DNA of 64,000 nucleotides from the NCBI RefSeq assembly GCF_003634775.1, contig NZ_RBXB01000002.1, forward strand, positions 558,001 to 622,000. Direction: 5' to 3'. The notes under the pieces are model-generated. The model saw only the letters and a list, made by a program, of their open reading frames with translations, ran no database searches and was not told the DNA's origin. A program made the position numbers and the translations under genes. This DNA is from Chryseobacterium defluvii. Its GTDB lineage: Bacteria; Bacteroidota; Bacteroidia; Flavobacteriales; Weeksellaceae. Shown here in pieces: positions 54,302 through 63,255 of this stretch. Within the stretch, counting starts at the first letter, position 1, and every line of letters begins with the position of its first letter.

Positions 54302-56518
54302 TTAGGATTCTGAATCTTCATTTTGAGCATTTTCATTTTTATGATCTACCAGATTCCTGATGATGTTTTTCAATCTTTGAAACATAAATGAGCTTAATAA
54401 TAAAATGATACCCAATATAATAAATGCAATGATTCTGGATACATTATCCATTTGCCATACATCGTAAGCATATAATTTTACGATTACAATGCCTACAAGA
54501 ACAAAGCCTATTTTATTAAATTCGGGTATATTCCGCTTTAAGCCCACATAAATGAAAATGCTTGCTAAAATGGCCCAGATGATAGGTAAATACAAAATTC
54601 TGAAATGCTCTTTCAATGGATATGATTGTTGAATATTTTCGGCATTGGCTAAAATATATCCGTGATATAATTCGGAACTGATAGCCATTGTTATCATGAA
54701 CGAAAAGATCCAATAAGCAATTGTGGACTTAAAAAAGTCAGTTGAAGGAAGGCGCCTCCAACCTATATAAACAAAAGGAAGCAGATATAATAAATAAAAT
54801 ACATAATAATTTTTTGAAATCTCTTTTCTCAAAATCGCATCCGTTATCATTGAAGCGGAAAGCGAAATATGAATAACCACTAAAAATATAAACAGATACA
54901 AAAATCCGGTTTCAAAACCTTTGGTGATCCTTAATGGATTACGCAATAGAAGCAAAATGAAAATATAATATATACTGAACAATAATCCGGCATTGATAAT
55001 AACAGACAATGGCTGATCTGAAATTTGGTAAAGAATCTCAAATAAAACAGATACATAAATTATCCCATAACTTAAAACACTAAAAAGATTTTCAAAAAAA
55101 GGATTTTCCGGTTTGTCATTTTCATTTTGTTTTCTCAACAAATAAAGATTGGTGAAAATAGTAATAATGGTAACAAGGCTCGTCAGGAATACCGGATTGA
55201 AAATAACTGGCAGTTGTTTTGATGTAAAATATTCCGACCAGGTTACCATCTGAACTAAAATAACCAATGGGAAAAGAACATAAAAACACATTCTGAAAAT
55301 AGTGAAGCCTGTTTTTTTCCAAATGAAAAGTAAAAGGGTAGCTTCCACCGCCCAAACGCTGGTGATCAGGTTAGTTTTGAACTGCAGGGCAAAAGCCAAT
55401 GTTATTAAGCTTACCGTAATACCCGCAAATACAGAGTAAGGAATTCCAAAACTTCGTTTTCCGTGTTCTTTATATAAAAGGACTGCATTCACCCCTGCAA
55501 AGACAACCGGAAAAATAATAGCCGGTTCGTAATGTAATTTATTGAAAATATATACCAAACCGATAACACTGGTGAAGTTAACTAAAACAAGCATCAGGAT
55601 ATCTATAACCGAAAGTGTGTTTTTCTTCAGGTAATCTTGCAAAGCAAAGGCATAAAATATAATATAGGTGATAATGTAAAAATAAATGCTCGTAAAATCT
55701 GTTTTCTCAATAACCCAGTAAAAAAGATAAATGTTTGTAAATACAAAAGCAATGCAGCTGATGCTTTTCCAGGGTTTCAGGAATACAATAACGAGCATTC
55801 CTATATTCAATATGGTCAGATAAGTCAGAAGGAAAACATAGTTACTTTGGCCTGTACTCACCATGAGCGGAGCTAAAAACCCACCAAATAATGAGAAAAC
55901 GATCAGTACCTGACTGTTATAAAAATAGGATACTATAATGGAAAACAGGGTAATGAGACAAATGAATATAAAAGCCGTATTCTGTGTGAAAATATGATAT
56001 TCCCGAAAAGCAATAGTTAGCGAAAAATAAAGCACTGCGATTCCGCCCCCTGTGATAATGGACGAGAAGGTATTGTAGTTTTTCCGTAGAAAGTGGCCAG
56101 TAATAATGATTCCGATCCCGGTACATAAGCCTATTATGGTACGGGCAGTTTCTCCAATCCAGTTCTTGTCTATTGCGTATTTTACGAAATAACCGATTCC
56201 TAGCACAAGAGTGAAAATTCCAATGACGGTTAATATATTCTGTTTTAAAAAGTCAAGTATGGGAGCAAGCCAGTCCTTTTGTGAAACATTTTTCTCTGTC
56301 GGTGGCTCAAAAGACATTTCGGAACTTATATTTTGAAAAGGAGTAAGTGGGGAAGATGATGTCTGCACTGGTCTTTTCTCGGAAGATTCCTGATTTTCAG
56401 GAAAAAGCTTCTTATTGAGCTCCATAATCTCATTCTCCAGTTTTCGGATTTTATGGTTAAGCTTATTGTAGCCCCACAGGATAACTAAGAATAAAATAAC
56501 AACAAGACCAATTTCCAT
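54302..56518 (-). CDS. DUF2339 polytopic membrane protein
   Basis: 738 residues. A short N-terminal anchor (LVVILFLVILWGYNKL) and coiled segment (KIRKLENEIMELNKKLF) are followed by roughly 20-24 hydrophobic helices of the DUF2339 type, with conserved TVIGIFTLVLGIGYFVKYAIDKNWIGETART. Such giant membrane proteins are widespread; a role in the envelope or as a scaffold has been suggested, without a defined substrate. Co-directional with the small secreted protein downstream. Confidence 0.85.
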   Translation of the reverse strand: MEIGLVVILFLVILWGYNKLNHKIRKLENEIMELNKKLFPENQESSEKRPVQTSSSPLTPFQNISSEMSFEPPTEKNVSQKDWLAPILDFLKQNILTVIGIFTLVLGIGYFVKYAIDKNWIGETARTIIGLCTGIGIIITGHFLRKNYNTFSSIITGGGIAVLYFSLTIAFREYHIFTQNTAFIFICLITLFSIIVSYFYNSQVLIVFSLFGGFLAPLMVSTGQSNYVFLLTYLTILNIGMLVIVFLKPWKSISCIAFVFTNIYLFYWVIEKTDFTSIYFYIITYIIFYAFALQDYLKKNTLSVIDILMLVLVNFTSVIGLVYIFNKLHYEPAIIFPVVFAGVNAVLLYKEHGKRSFGIPYSVFAGITVSLITLAFALQFKTNLITSVWAVEATLLLFIWKKTGFTIFRMCFYVLFPLVILVQMVTWSEYFTSKQLPVIFNPVFLTSLVTIITIFTNLYLLRKQNENDKPENPFFENLFSVLSYGIIYVSVLFEILYQISDQPLSVIINAGLLFSIYYIFILLLLRNPLRITKGFETGFLYLFIFLVVIHISLSASMITDAILRKEISKNYYVFYLLYLLPFVYIGWRRLPSTDFFKSTIAYWIFSFMITMAISSELYHGYILANAENIQQSYPLKEHFRILYLPIIWAILASIFIYVGLKRNIPEFNKIGFVLVGIVIVKLYAYDVWQMDNVSRIIAFIILGIILLLSSFMFQRLKNIIRNLVDHKNENAQNEDSES

Positions 56519-56631
56519 TTCCTGATATTTTTAATCAAATATAGATATTTGTATCATAATGGTATCAAAAACTAATCCACCACATACAATGTGATGGATC
56601 AGTTATGCAGAGTGATTAAATTGTACTAATT

Positions 56632-57354
56632 TTAGTTGGATACTTTATAAATGTAAAAAGATCCGATACTTGAACCAAGGAGTCCGGCATTTATCACTCC
56701 GGAATCTGTGAGTCCGAAAGAAATCTTGTCACCGGCCTGGAAGGTGTAAAGAGAATTGATGCTGGATTCTGAGATGGTTAAACTCAATACAAGCGGAATG
56801 GTAAGTCCACTAAAAGGACGACTGTCTATAATGGTGGTCACCCCGGCTCTAGTCATAACGATTCCAATTCCGGGACCCCCTGTCAATATGGAAGCTTGTA
56901 GTCCTGTTCCAAGTCGGAATGAATACCCTATAGCATAAACTCCTGCTGTCGGAATGGTATACGAATTGTCAACATCCGAAAATAAAGCTGGATTTCCCAC
57001 ATTTCTTTCACTTTGTAAGAAATTTACGGCCTGAAAACCTGCCGGAAAAATCCCCAAGTTCAGTAAGGTGATTGTTGCTGTTTTTTTTGCTGCATACACA
57101 GAAGTGTTGGTGTTTACTGCACTGTTGGCTGCGTCTATGATAACTTGAGGGTCTACCTTAGCCACCTGAAAAGTTCCCTGATTCACCGCCATGATCTGAT
57201 AGCCGGGTAAAGAGGGTACTTGAGGGGTATCTCTAACCTTCATCGTGCCATTTACATCCAGAGTTGCCGATGGAGTTGTGGTATTAATCCCAACCTGTGA
57301 AAAAATAGGGATAGAAGAAAATGCCAAAATCAAAATACAAATCTTAGTTTTCAT
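56632..57354 (-). CDS. secreted protein with a GINTTTPSATLDVNG repeat start
   Basis: 240 residues. Signal peptide ends SIPIFSQ. The mature N-terminus VGINTTTPSATLDVNGTMKV is the collagen/phage-tail-like motif found at the start of many Bacteroidetes secreted proteins, where it is often repeated. The C-terminal 150 residues (YTIPTAGVYAIGYSFRLGTG ... LYTFQAGDKISFGLTDSG) form a beta-rich jelly-roll domain resembling C1q/TNF-like folds. There is no type IX sorting domain. Surface or extracellular location inferred; ligand unknown. Confidence 0.75.
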   Translation of the reverse strand: MKTKICILILAFSSIPIFSQVGINTTTPSATLDVNGTMKVRDTPQVPSLPGYQIMAVNQGTFQVAKVDPQVIIDAANSAVNTNTSVYAAKKTATITLLNLGIFPAGFQAVNFLQSERNVGNPALFSDVDNSYTIPTAGVYAIGYSFRLGTGLQASILTGGPGIGIVMTRAGVTTIIDSRPFSGLTIPLVLSLTISESSINSLYTFQAGDKISFGLTDSGVINAGLLGSSIGSFYIYKVSN

Positions 57355-57446
57355 GAGTAGTAAGTTTAATTAGTTTCTAAAGAATAACAGCAAAAATTAT
57401 GCCTTATTTTTATTAAATTTTTAACGTAAGTTGTTATTTGTTATAA

Positions 57447-57470
57447 ATATTTCAATTATAATTGAAATAT
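57447..57470. repeat. 24-bp palindrome upstream of the secreted beta-rich protein
   Basis: ATATTTCAATT, spacer AT, AATTGAAATAT: perfect 11-bp arms, 93 nt upstream of the ATG at 57354. The half-site TTTCAATT recurs in the palindrome at 38367-38384. Possibly an operator. The rest of the 57355-57628 interval is AT-rich with nothing else recognisable except the pheA terminator. Confidence 0.45.
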
Positions 57471-57562
57471 ATGTTTTGTTTCGTTTTGAAAACTACTTAT
57501 CCTCTTTATGAGTAACATGAAAACATTTTACTTGCATTAAAATTTTAAATCCATAAAAAAGA

Positions 57563-57595
57563 TAAAAAAAATGCTGTCAGAATTACTGGCAGCAT
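57563..57595 (-). terminator. pheA terminator
   Basis: ATGCTGTCAG (57571-57580) pairs with CTGGCAGCAT (57586-57595) apart from one mismatch on the minus strand; T-run on the minus strand (forward A-run 57563-57570). Confidence 0.75.
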
Positions 57596-57628
57596 GTAAA
57601 AGCAATAATGTCAATAAATAGTGACACA

Positions 57629-58477
57629 TTATCCTTGCAATAAATATTCTTTATAGCTTCCGAGGAAATCAACATCAACATTGAGAGACTTTAATTCTTC
57701 CAGAGCATTTTCATGTAAGACAGCTTCCCATTTTCCAGCCACATTGATGAAAAAGAAATAATTTCCAAGACCTGTTTTCAATGTTCTGGATTCAATTTTA
57801 CTCAGATTCATTTTCCTCCACGCAAAAACAGACAGGACCTGATGTAAGCCTCCCGCATGATCTTCAGGCAATGTGAGAATTAACCCTGATTTTTCACCTA
57901 AAACGTCCAGCTTACTATTATCATAAGAGCCTTGCTGTTTGGAGATGATAATGAATCTTGTATGATTTTGTTCGAAATCCTGGATATTGCGATGAATGAT
58001 CTTCAGGCCATACAAGTTGGCTGCAAACTGATTGGCAACCGCAGCAATCTTTAAGTCCGGGTTTTCTGAAACATATTGAGCGGCAGCAGCAGTAGACGGA
58101 AAATCCTGTCTCTGGATCGTTTTGTAGTTCGTATCTAAAAAATGAAAACTTTGCGCCAAAGCTTGGGGATGTGAATAAATTTTTTCAGTTTCTTCCATCA
58201 TACGATCAGGATGAATCATTAAATGATGGGCAATTGGCATTACAGCTTCAGCTTCTATTTTTATCGAAGGTGTTTTATATAAGTAATCAAGAGTCATGGA
58301 AACCGTTCCTTCGATGGAATTTTCCAGCGGAACAACTGCTTTGTCTACTTCTCCGTTCTCAACGAAGATAAAGCAATCTAAAATATTGGCTTGAGGCAAA
58401 AGCTCCTCATCGGGAAAAAGTTGTGTGGCGGCCAATTGGGTGAAACTGGCTTGCGGGCCTAAAAATGCAATCTTCAT
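57629..58477 (-). CDS. pheA: prephenate dehydratase
   Basis: Converts prephenate to phenylpyruvate in phenylalanine synthesis. 282 residues, monofunctional (no chorismate mutase fused). The N-terminus is IAFLGPQASFTQLAA; the Thr-Arg-Phe motif is in QNHTRFIIIS. A C-terminal ACT domain (GGLHQVLSVFAWRKMNLSKIESR) probably binds phenylalanine for feedback. It lies 10 nt downstream of a thioesterase gene on the same strand. Confidence 0.93.
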   Translation of the reverse strand: MKIAFLGPQASFTQLAATQLFPDEELLPQANILDCFIFVENGEVDKAVVPLENSIEGTVSMTLDYLYKTPSIKIEAEAVMPIAHHLMIHPDRMMEETEKIYSHPQALAQSFHFLDTNYKTIQRQDFPSTAAAAQYVSENPDLKIAAVANQFAANLYGLKIIHRNIQDFEQNHTRFIIISKQQGSYDNSKLDVLGEKSGLILTLPEDHAGGLHQVLSVFAWRKMNLSKIESRTLKTGLGNYFFFINVAGKWEAVLHENALEELKSLNVDVDFLGSYKEYLLQG

Positions 58478-58487
58478 GTATAGTATA

Positions 58488-58901
58488 TTATTCGGTTTTC
58501 CAGTTTTCTTTGATAAGCTTCATCAGAAAGTCCGGACATTTTATAATTTTATGGGTTTGAGAATTCAGAAAAAACAGGGTAGTGGATGCCTCGGTTATTT
58601 TGATTTTTTGCTCATTGAAAATTTCATATTCGAACTCAATTCTCACTCCCGGAATTTTTTTAACATAAGTATGTATTTCTAATTCCTGATCATACAAAGC
58701 AGGCTTCAAATACTTAATTTTATACTCCGAAACAGGTAACCAAATACCCTGATTTTCAATTTCATCATACGACATTCCTATATTACGGAAAAGTTCAACT
58801 CTGCCAATTTCAAAGTATTGTGCGTAGTTGCCATAATAAACATATTTCATGGGGTCTGTCTCTCCGTAACGTACTCTAATAGAGTGAGTTGTGTGTATCA
58901 T
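58488..58901 (-). CDS. acyl-CoA thioesterase, YbgC/FadM type
   Basis: 137 residues, hotdog fold of the 4-hydroxybenzoyl-CoA thioesterase family. RVRYGETDPMKYVYYGNYAQYFEIGR carries the catalytic Asp and Tyr of the family. Then LEIHTYVKKIPGVRIEFEYEIF. It hydrolyses acyl-CoA or aryl-CoA. Co-transcribed with pheA; a metabolic link to aromatic CoA esters is possible but unproved. Confidence 0.87.
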   Translation of the reverse strand: MIHTTHSIRVRYGETDPMKYVYYGNYAQYFEIGRVELFRNIGMSYDEIENQGIWLPVSEYKIKYLKPALYDQELEIHTYVKKIPGVRIEFEYEIFNEQKIKITEASTTLFFLNSQTHKIIKCPDFLMKLIKENWKTE

Positions 58902-59037
58902 TTTAACTTGTTAATTATACATACAAATATATTTTTAAATAATCAATACCTGCAAAATTTTTTTTTAAAAATAAAAAATTGGACCTTTGTCTTCCTTCTA
59001 AAAAAAATACTAACCATACAATAATCGGGGCATAAAT

Positions 59038-60492
59038 ATGGATGAAAATTTAATGATGATATGGCAGAAATGTCTTCAGTTCATGCGGGATAACCTGAAT
59101 GCGGCTGAAGATAACTCTGATTTGAAGAAACTTGAGAAATCTTTTGATTTATTGTTTGATAAGGTTCAGCCGATTTCATTGGTTGAAAACAATCTTACAT
59201 TGATGGTTCCCAGTGATTTTTATAAAGAATATATTGAAGATAATTACCTGTCTTTACTTTCTGCCGCCCTGAAGAAAAACATAGGTAAAGGTGTGAAACT
59301 TTGGTATTCTGTAATGGAAAATAAGCCGAACGGTTTAGAAAAACCCGTTACCATGAATATGAAAGGGAAAAGCATCCCGACACCTAAAGTACAGGAAACA
59401 ATGCCGCAAGGTTTTTCATCCAATATTGTAAATCCTTTCGTAGTACCGGGAATCAAAAAAGTGAACATCGATTCCAATCTGAAATCTGATTTCTCTTTTG
59501 ATAACTATGTGGAAGGGGAGAGCAATAAATTTGCTGCAACAGTAGCAAGATCAATTGCCAAAAGACCGGGAGCTACCGCTTTCAATCCGTTATTTTTATA
59601 TGGAGGTTACGGTGTGGGAAAAACACACTTAGGGCAGGCGGTAGGTTTGGAAGTGAAAAACCAATTTCCGGATAAAGTCGTACTTTATTTATCATCTGAA
59701 AAATTTATTCAGCAATTTATATCGTCTGCAAAAGCTCATAAACAGACAGAATTTGCTAACTTTTACCAAATGGTGGATGTTCTGATCATTGATGATATCC
59801 AGTTCCTTTCAGGTAAGTCGGCAACACAGGACAGTTTCTTCCATATTTTTGATTATTTGCATCAGAACGGAAAGCAGATTATCCTGACATCTGATAAGGC
59901 ACCGGCAGATATTATGGATATTCAGGACAGGATTGTTTCCCGTTTCAAATGGGGACTTTCTGCAGAGATCAAATCCCCGGATTATGATACTCGAAGGAAG
60001 ATTATTATTGATAAATTGAGCCGTGACGGTATTGTTCTCACAGAAGATATGCTGGATTTCCTTGCTTCAGAGGCAAAAACCAACGTCAGAGAGCTGATAG
60101 GGGTTATCAATTCTGTTATCGCTTATTCTACCATCTATAAATCAGATTTAAGTCTTGAGCTGTTGAAAGAAACCATCAATAAGATTGCGGCTAATCAGAA
60201 GAAAATTATTAATATTCCTTATATTCAGGAAGTGGTTTGCGATTATTTCGGGATTAAAAGAGAACAGCTTCTATCCAAAACGAGAAAAAGAGAAATTGCA
60301 TTACCAAGACAACTGGCCATGTATTTTGCTAAGGAATTCACCAATGCCACTTTCACTAAAATCGGAGAGGAAATGGGTGGAAAAGACCACTCAACTGTAA
60401 TGTATGCTTGTGAAACCATCAAAGATATCTCCAAAATAGACAAAGAAGTTAAGAAATATGTAAAAGAACTTACAGAAAGAATCAAACATTAA
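59038..60492 (+). CDS. dnaA: chromosomal replication initiator protein DnaA
   Basis: 484 residues. Domain I (residues 1-90) is followed by a linker; the AAA+ domain has Walker A GGYGVGKTHLGQAV, Walker B VLIIDDIQFLSG and a sensor region ILTSDKAPADI. Domain IV carries the DnaA-box-binding signature GGKDHSTVMYACETI. It initiates replication by melting oriC. No DnaA-box cluster or dnaN is visible in this window. Confidence 0.96.
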   Translation: MDENLMMIWQKCLQFMRDNLNAAEDNSDLKKLEKSFDLLFDKVQPISLVENNLTLMVPSDFYKEYIEDNYLSLLSAALKKNIGKGVKLWYSVMENKPNGLEKPVTMNMKGKSIPTPKVQETMPQGFSSNIVNPFVVPGIKKVNIDSNLKSDFSFDNYVEGESNKFAATVARSIAKRPGATAFNPLFLYGGYGVGKTHLGQAVGLEVKNQFPDKVVLYLSSEKFIQQFISSAKAHKQTEFANFYQMVDVLIIDDIQFLSGKSATQDSFFHIFDYLHQNGKQIILTSDKAPADIMDIQDRIVSRFKWGLSAEIKSPDYDTRRKIIIDKLSRDGIVLTEDMLDFLASEAKTNVRELIGVINSVIAYSTIYKSDLSLELLKETINKIAANQKKIINIPYIQEVVCDYFGIKREQLLSKTRKREIALPRQLAMYFAKEFTNATFTKIGEEMGGKDHSTVMYACETIKDISKIDKEVKKYVKELTERIKH

Positions 60493-60514
60493 GATTTTTA
60501 ATTAAAATAATGAG

Positions 60515-60546
60515 AATGAAGAATAAATTTTATTCTTCATTTTTTA
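60515..60546 (+). terminator. dnaA terminator
   Basis: AATGAAGAATAAA pairs with TTTATTCTTCATT (60529-60541), followed by T. AT-rich, moderate. Confidence 0.7.
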
Positions 60547-60593
60547 TTTAGTTTTGTCTGTATCTTTCAACAACTAAAATTAGATTGAGCGCT

Positions 60594-61043
60594 ATGAAAA
60601 TACTAATGGTTTGTCTGGGAAATATTTGCAGAAGCCCTTTAGCTGAAGGTATTATGAAATCAAAGCTTCCGCAGGATTTTTTTGTAGATTCTGTAGGAAC
60701 GATTTCCCAGCATGAAGGTGAGCATCCGGATAAAAGAGCTATTAAAACAGCGGCCAATCACGGAATAGATATTTCTAAACAGGTATCAAGACCGATTACC
60801 AGTGCTGATCTGAATAGTTTTGATAAGATCTATTGCATGGATATTGATGTTTATGAAGATGTAATTTCCAAAGCCAAAAATGAAGAGCAACGCCAGAAAA
60901 TTTCGTTATTTCTTGAAGAATTGGGGGATCATGAAAATGCAGAAGTTCCCGACCCGTATTGGGGAGATATGGATGATTTTGAAAGGGTGTATCAACTTCT
61001 GGATAAAGGCTGTAATGCTATTAGGAACAAATTAATAAGCTAA
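60594..61043 (+). CDS. low-molecular-weight protein-tyrosine phosphatase
   Basis: 149 residues from the ATG at 60594 (the frame is open to a TTG at 60585). Phosphate loop CLGNICRSPLAEG (CX5R) with nucleophile Cys near residue 7 and the general acid Asp in VPDPYWGDMDD. It dephosphorylates Tyr-phosphoproteins, in bacteria often kinases of capsule or exopolysaccharide synthesis. It is followed 1 nt later by a SnoaL-like gene. Confidence 0.93.
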   Translation: MKILMVCLGNICRSPLAEGIMKSKLPQDFFVDSVGTISQHEGEHPDKRAIKTAANHGIDISKQVSRPITSADLNSFDKIYCMDIDVYEDVISKAKNEEQRQKISLFLEELGDHENAEVPDPYWGDMDDFERVYQLLDKGCNAIRNKLIS

Positions 61044-61044
61044 T

Positions 61045-61542
61045 ATGAAAAGTTTTCTCATTGTATTTCTATTGACCTTTAATCTTGCATGGTCACAAAC
61101 AAAGGATGAAATTGCCATTCGCAAAGTAATGGATGATTTTATGGAATGCATTAAAACCAGGGATGAAGCCAGATATCTGTCTTTATTCCAGGAGCCTGTT
61201 CTATGGACAGGAATTTATAAAGACAGAACCCAGGTAAAACGTTCAGAGAAAAATCCTAAGCTGGAAGCATACTTTGCGGATGATTATAAAGATTTTATCA
61301 GAAGCTTTGAAGACAACAAGTCTGAGGAAAAATTTGATAATATCCAGATTATTGAAGACGGATCTATTGCTTCTGCCAACTTTGATTATAGTTTTTGGTA
61401 TGACGGCAAAATGGAAAACTGGGGAAAAGAGATATGGACCCTTATGAAGATTAACGGTGTCTGGAAAATTACATCCGTTACGTTTTCAATGGATCTCACT
61501 CAATATTATCCCCAACCTTCACTAAAAGAAAGAACTAAATAA
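61045..61542 (+). CDS. NTF2/SnoaL-like secreted protein
   Basis: 165 residues. Signal peptide ends LAWSQ. A cone-shaped NTF2-like fold is indicated: helix DEIAIRKVMDDFMECIKTRD, Leu/Phe-rich strands, then the strand pair FDNIQIIEDGSIASANFDYSFWYDGK and ENWGKEIWTLMKINGVWKITSVTFS. NTF2-like domains bind or convert small molecules, but no ligand can be named. Between a phosphatase and an RsmI-like gene. Confidence 0.75.
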   Translation: MKSFLIVFLLTFNLAWSQTKDEIAIRKVMDDFMECIKTRDEARYLSLFQEPVLWTGIYKDRTQVKRSEKNPKLEAYFADDYKDFIRSFEDNKSEEKFDNIQIIEDGSIASANFDYSFWYDGKMENWGKEIWTLMKINGVWKITSVTFSMDLTQYYPQPSLKERTK

Positions 61543-61549
61543 TAATAAA

Positions 61550-62248
61550 ATGCTTTTTTTAATTCCTGCTTATTTATCTGAAAATACTCCCGTTAGTCAC
61601 TTTTCACCTATCCTGAAAGATTATATCATGCAGACGGATTATTTCTTTGTGGAAAATGAAAAAACGGCAAGAAAAGTGATTAAGTTTTTTGCTCCGGAGA
61701 AAAAACAATCGGACTTAAAATTATTTTTACTGGATAAGTACACCGAAAATGCAGATATTAAAGAAGCGCAGGAATTGATGCTGAAAGGACAGGATTTTTG
61801 CCTATTATCTGAAGCCGGGCTCCCGTGTATAGCTGATCCGGGCAATTTGATTGTGAAATGGTGTCATGAAAAAAATATAAGGGTGGTTCCTCTTTCAGGA
61901 CCATCATCTATTATTTTAGCCTTGATTTCCAGTGGATTTAACGGTCAGGAATTTACTTTTCATGGTTACCTTCCTATTGATAAAAGTGAGAAGAAAAAAC
62001 AAATTCTCCATTTGGAGAGCCTGGTGCAGAAAACCGGATATTCTCAGATCTTTATGGAAACACCCTACAGGAATAATCAGCTTTTTGAGGATTTATGTAA
62101 ATTTCTTTCTCTGAAGACCAAATTGTGTATTGCCGCCAATATCAATGATCCTGAGCATGAATTCATCAAAACGAAGACAATAAAAGAATGGCAGAAACAA
62201 AAACCGGAGCTTCACAAAATTCCGGCGGTGTTTGTTTTAGGAAGATAG
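61550..62248 (+). CDS. tetrapyrrole-methylase family SAM-dependent methyltransferase (RsmI-like)
   Basis: 232 residues. RsmI methylates the 2'-O of C1402 in 16S rRNA; this protein has the RsmI-type SAM-binding folds (LSEAGLPCIADPGNLIVKW, VVPLSGPSSIILALISSGF, FMETPYRNNQLFEDLCKF). It lacks the C-terminal segment of E. coli RsmI (about 286 residues), so it is a short form common in Bacteroidetes whose exact substrate is uncertain. Ends before an inverted-repeat region. Confidence 0.8.
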   Translation: MLFLIPAYLSENTPVSHFSPILKDYIMQTDYFFVENEKTARKVIKFFAPEKKQSDLKLFLLDKYTENADIKEAQELMLKGQDFCLLSEAGLPCIADPGNLIVKWCHEKNIRVVPLSGPSSIILALISSGFNGQEFTFHGYLPIDKSEKKKQILHLESLVQKTGYSQIFMETPYRNNQLFEDLCKFLSLKTKLCIAANINDPEHEFIKTKTIKEWQKQKPELHKIPAVFVLGR

Positions 62249-62253
62249 TTTTC

Positions 62254-62348
62254 TCTCGCAGATTATGCAGATGATTGTGTTGTTTTAGATATTAATAAAA
62301 AACTTTAAAAGATCTGCGTAATCTGCATAATCTGCATAATCTGCGAGA
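62254..62348. repeat. inverted repeat with a 9-bp tandem motif, next to the GxxExxY gene
   Basis: TCTCGCAGATTATGCAGAT (62254-62272) is the exact reverse complement of 62330-62348, with 57 nt between. The right arm sits within four tandem 9-mers (62312-62347), the first three ATCTGCnTA and the last ATCTGCGAG. It lies between the convergent RsmI-like gene and the GxxExxY gene. Its symmetric sequence resembles REP-type palindromes more than a normal terminator. Confidence 0.8.
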
Positions 62349-62367
62349 AACTTAAAATATTTCAATA

Positions 62368-62745
62368 TTATAAATTATTCACAACCCTCTTCACTCCATC
62401 CAAAATATTAGTAGTATTAAAATTTACTAGTAATCCCAATTTCTTATTGGATAATTTTAAATAAGTGTACAATTGTTTGAAGTGAATATCTTCCAAACTT
62501 TTTACAGATTTAAGCTCCAAGATTACTTTATTTTCAACAAGAAGATCAAGTTTGAAATTGACATTGAATTGTTTCTTGTCATATAATACAGGAAGTAGTA
62601 CTTCCGATTGAACATCAAGCCCGTTTTCTTCCAGCTCATAAATTAAAATCTTTTTGTATATGGATTCTAACAAGCCAGGGCCCAGTTCGTTATATACATT
62701 AAAGATGCATTTCCTTACGAGGTAAGAAATTTCATTTTCATTCAT
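62368..62745 (-). CDS. GxxExxY protein
   Basis: 125 residues. The name-giving motif is GPGLLESIYKK near residue 23. The C-terminal half has a PD-(D/E)xK-nuclease-like core: FKLDLLVENKVILELKSVKS gives the D...ExK arrangement, then HFKQLYTYLKLSNKKLGLLVNF. The family is widespread and often multicopy, with no proven function. It sits beside a palindromic 9-bp-period repeat on its 3' side, suggesting a mobile or repeat-processing role. Confidence 0.85.
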   Translation of the reverse strand: MNENEISYLVRKCIFNVYNELGPGLLESIYKKILIYELEENGLDVQSEVLLPVLYDKKQFNVNFKLDLLVENKVILELKSVKSLEDIHFKQLYTYLKLSNKKLGLLVNFNTTNILDGVKRVVNNL

Positions 62746-62841
62746 TTGGTTTTATTTTGATGTAATTTACTACTTTAACACTTCGTTAACCCACGTTTTG
62801 CATACAAATTGGACATTTCTAATAATTAAAAAATTAAAGTT

Positions 62842-63219
62842 ATGTCTGATAAAAGATTAGCCGGAATCTGGATAGATACGGAAAAAGCTATTGTGGCTAA
62901 AAATCACGATTCACAAAATGCCTCCGAATTCTTCCTTTGCAAACCAGTGAAAGCGGAAATACAGCACGGCAACTCCAGTGAGAATGCCGGAAACAATGCA
63001 GAAAGAACGAATAGAATTAAATTCTTCAAAGAAGTAGAAGGTTTACTTACCAATACCCAGGAATTATATATTACAGGACCGGGAGTAACTCAGGAAGAGC
63101 TGAAACATTATCTTCATGATACAGCTCAGTATAAAAACCTGAAAATTACTTTGGATACCTCACAGCAGATGCCGGAGGAAAAAATACTGGAAACCGTTAA
63201 AAATCATTTTAATGCTTAA
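62842..63219 (+). CDS. small protein of unknown function
   Basis: 125 residues, no signal peptide. Opens MSDKRLAGIWIDTEKAIVAK. The centre contains FFKEVEGLLTNTQELYITGPGVTQEELKHYL, which loosely resembles the core strand-loop-helix of bacterial eRF1-like (baeRF) domains, where such a GPG turn recurs. I only note this; no function is claimed. Own terminator follows. Confidence 0.65.
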   Translation: MSDKRLAGIWIDTEKAIVAKNHDSQNASEFFLCKPVKAEIQHGNSSENAGNNAERTNRIKFFKEVEGLLTNTQELYITGPGVTQEELKHYLHDTAQYKNLKITLDTSQQMPEEKILETVKNHFNA

Positions 63220-63225
63220 ATTAAT

Positions 63226-63253
63226 AAAACCGGATATTGCTATCCGGTTTTTA
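63226..63253. terminator. terminator between the small protein and DUF4349 gene
   Basis: AAAACCGGATA, loop TTGC, TATCCGGTTTT, then TTATTTT. Suits both strands. Confidence 0.88.
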
Positions 63254-63255
63254 TT

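Noticed and set aside
58902..59037. AT-rich gap before dnaA as oriC
   Set aside because: No TTATCCACA-like boxes, no dnaN, and no 13-mer array; ordinary promoter region.
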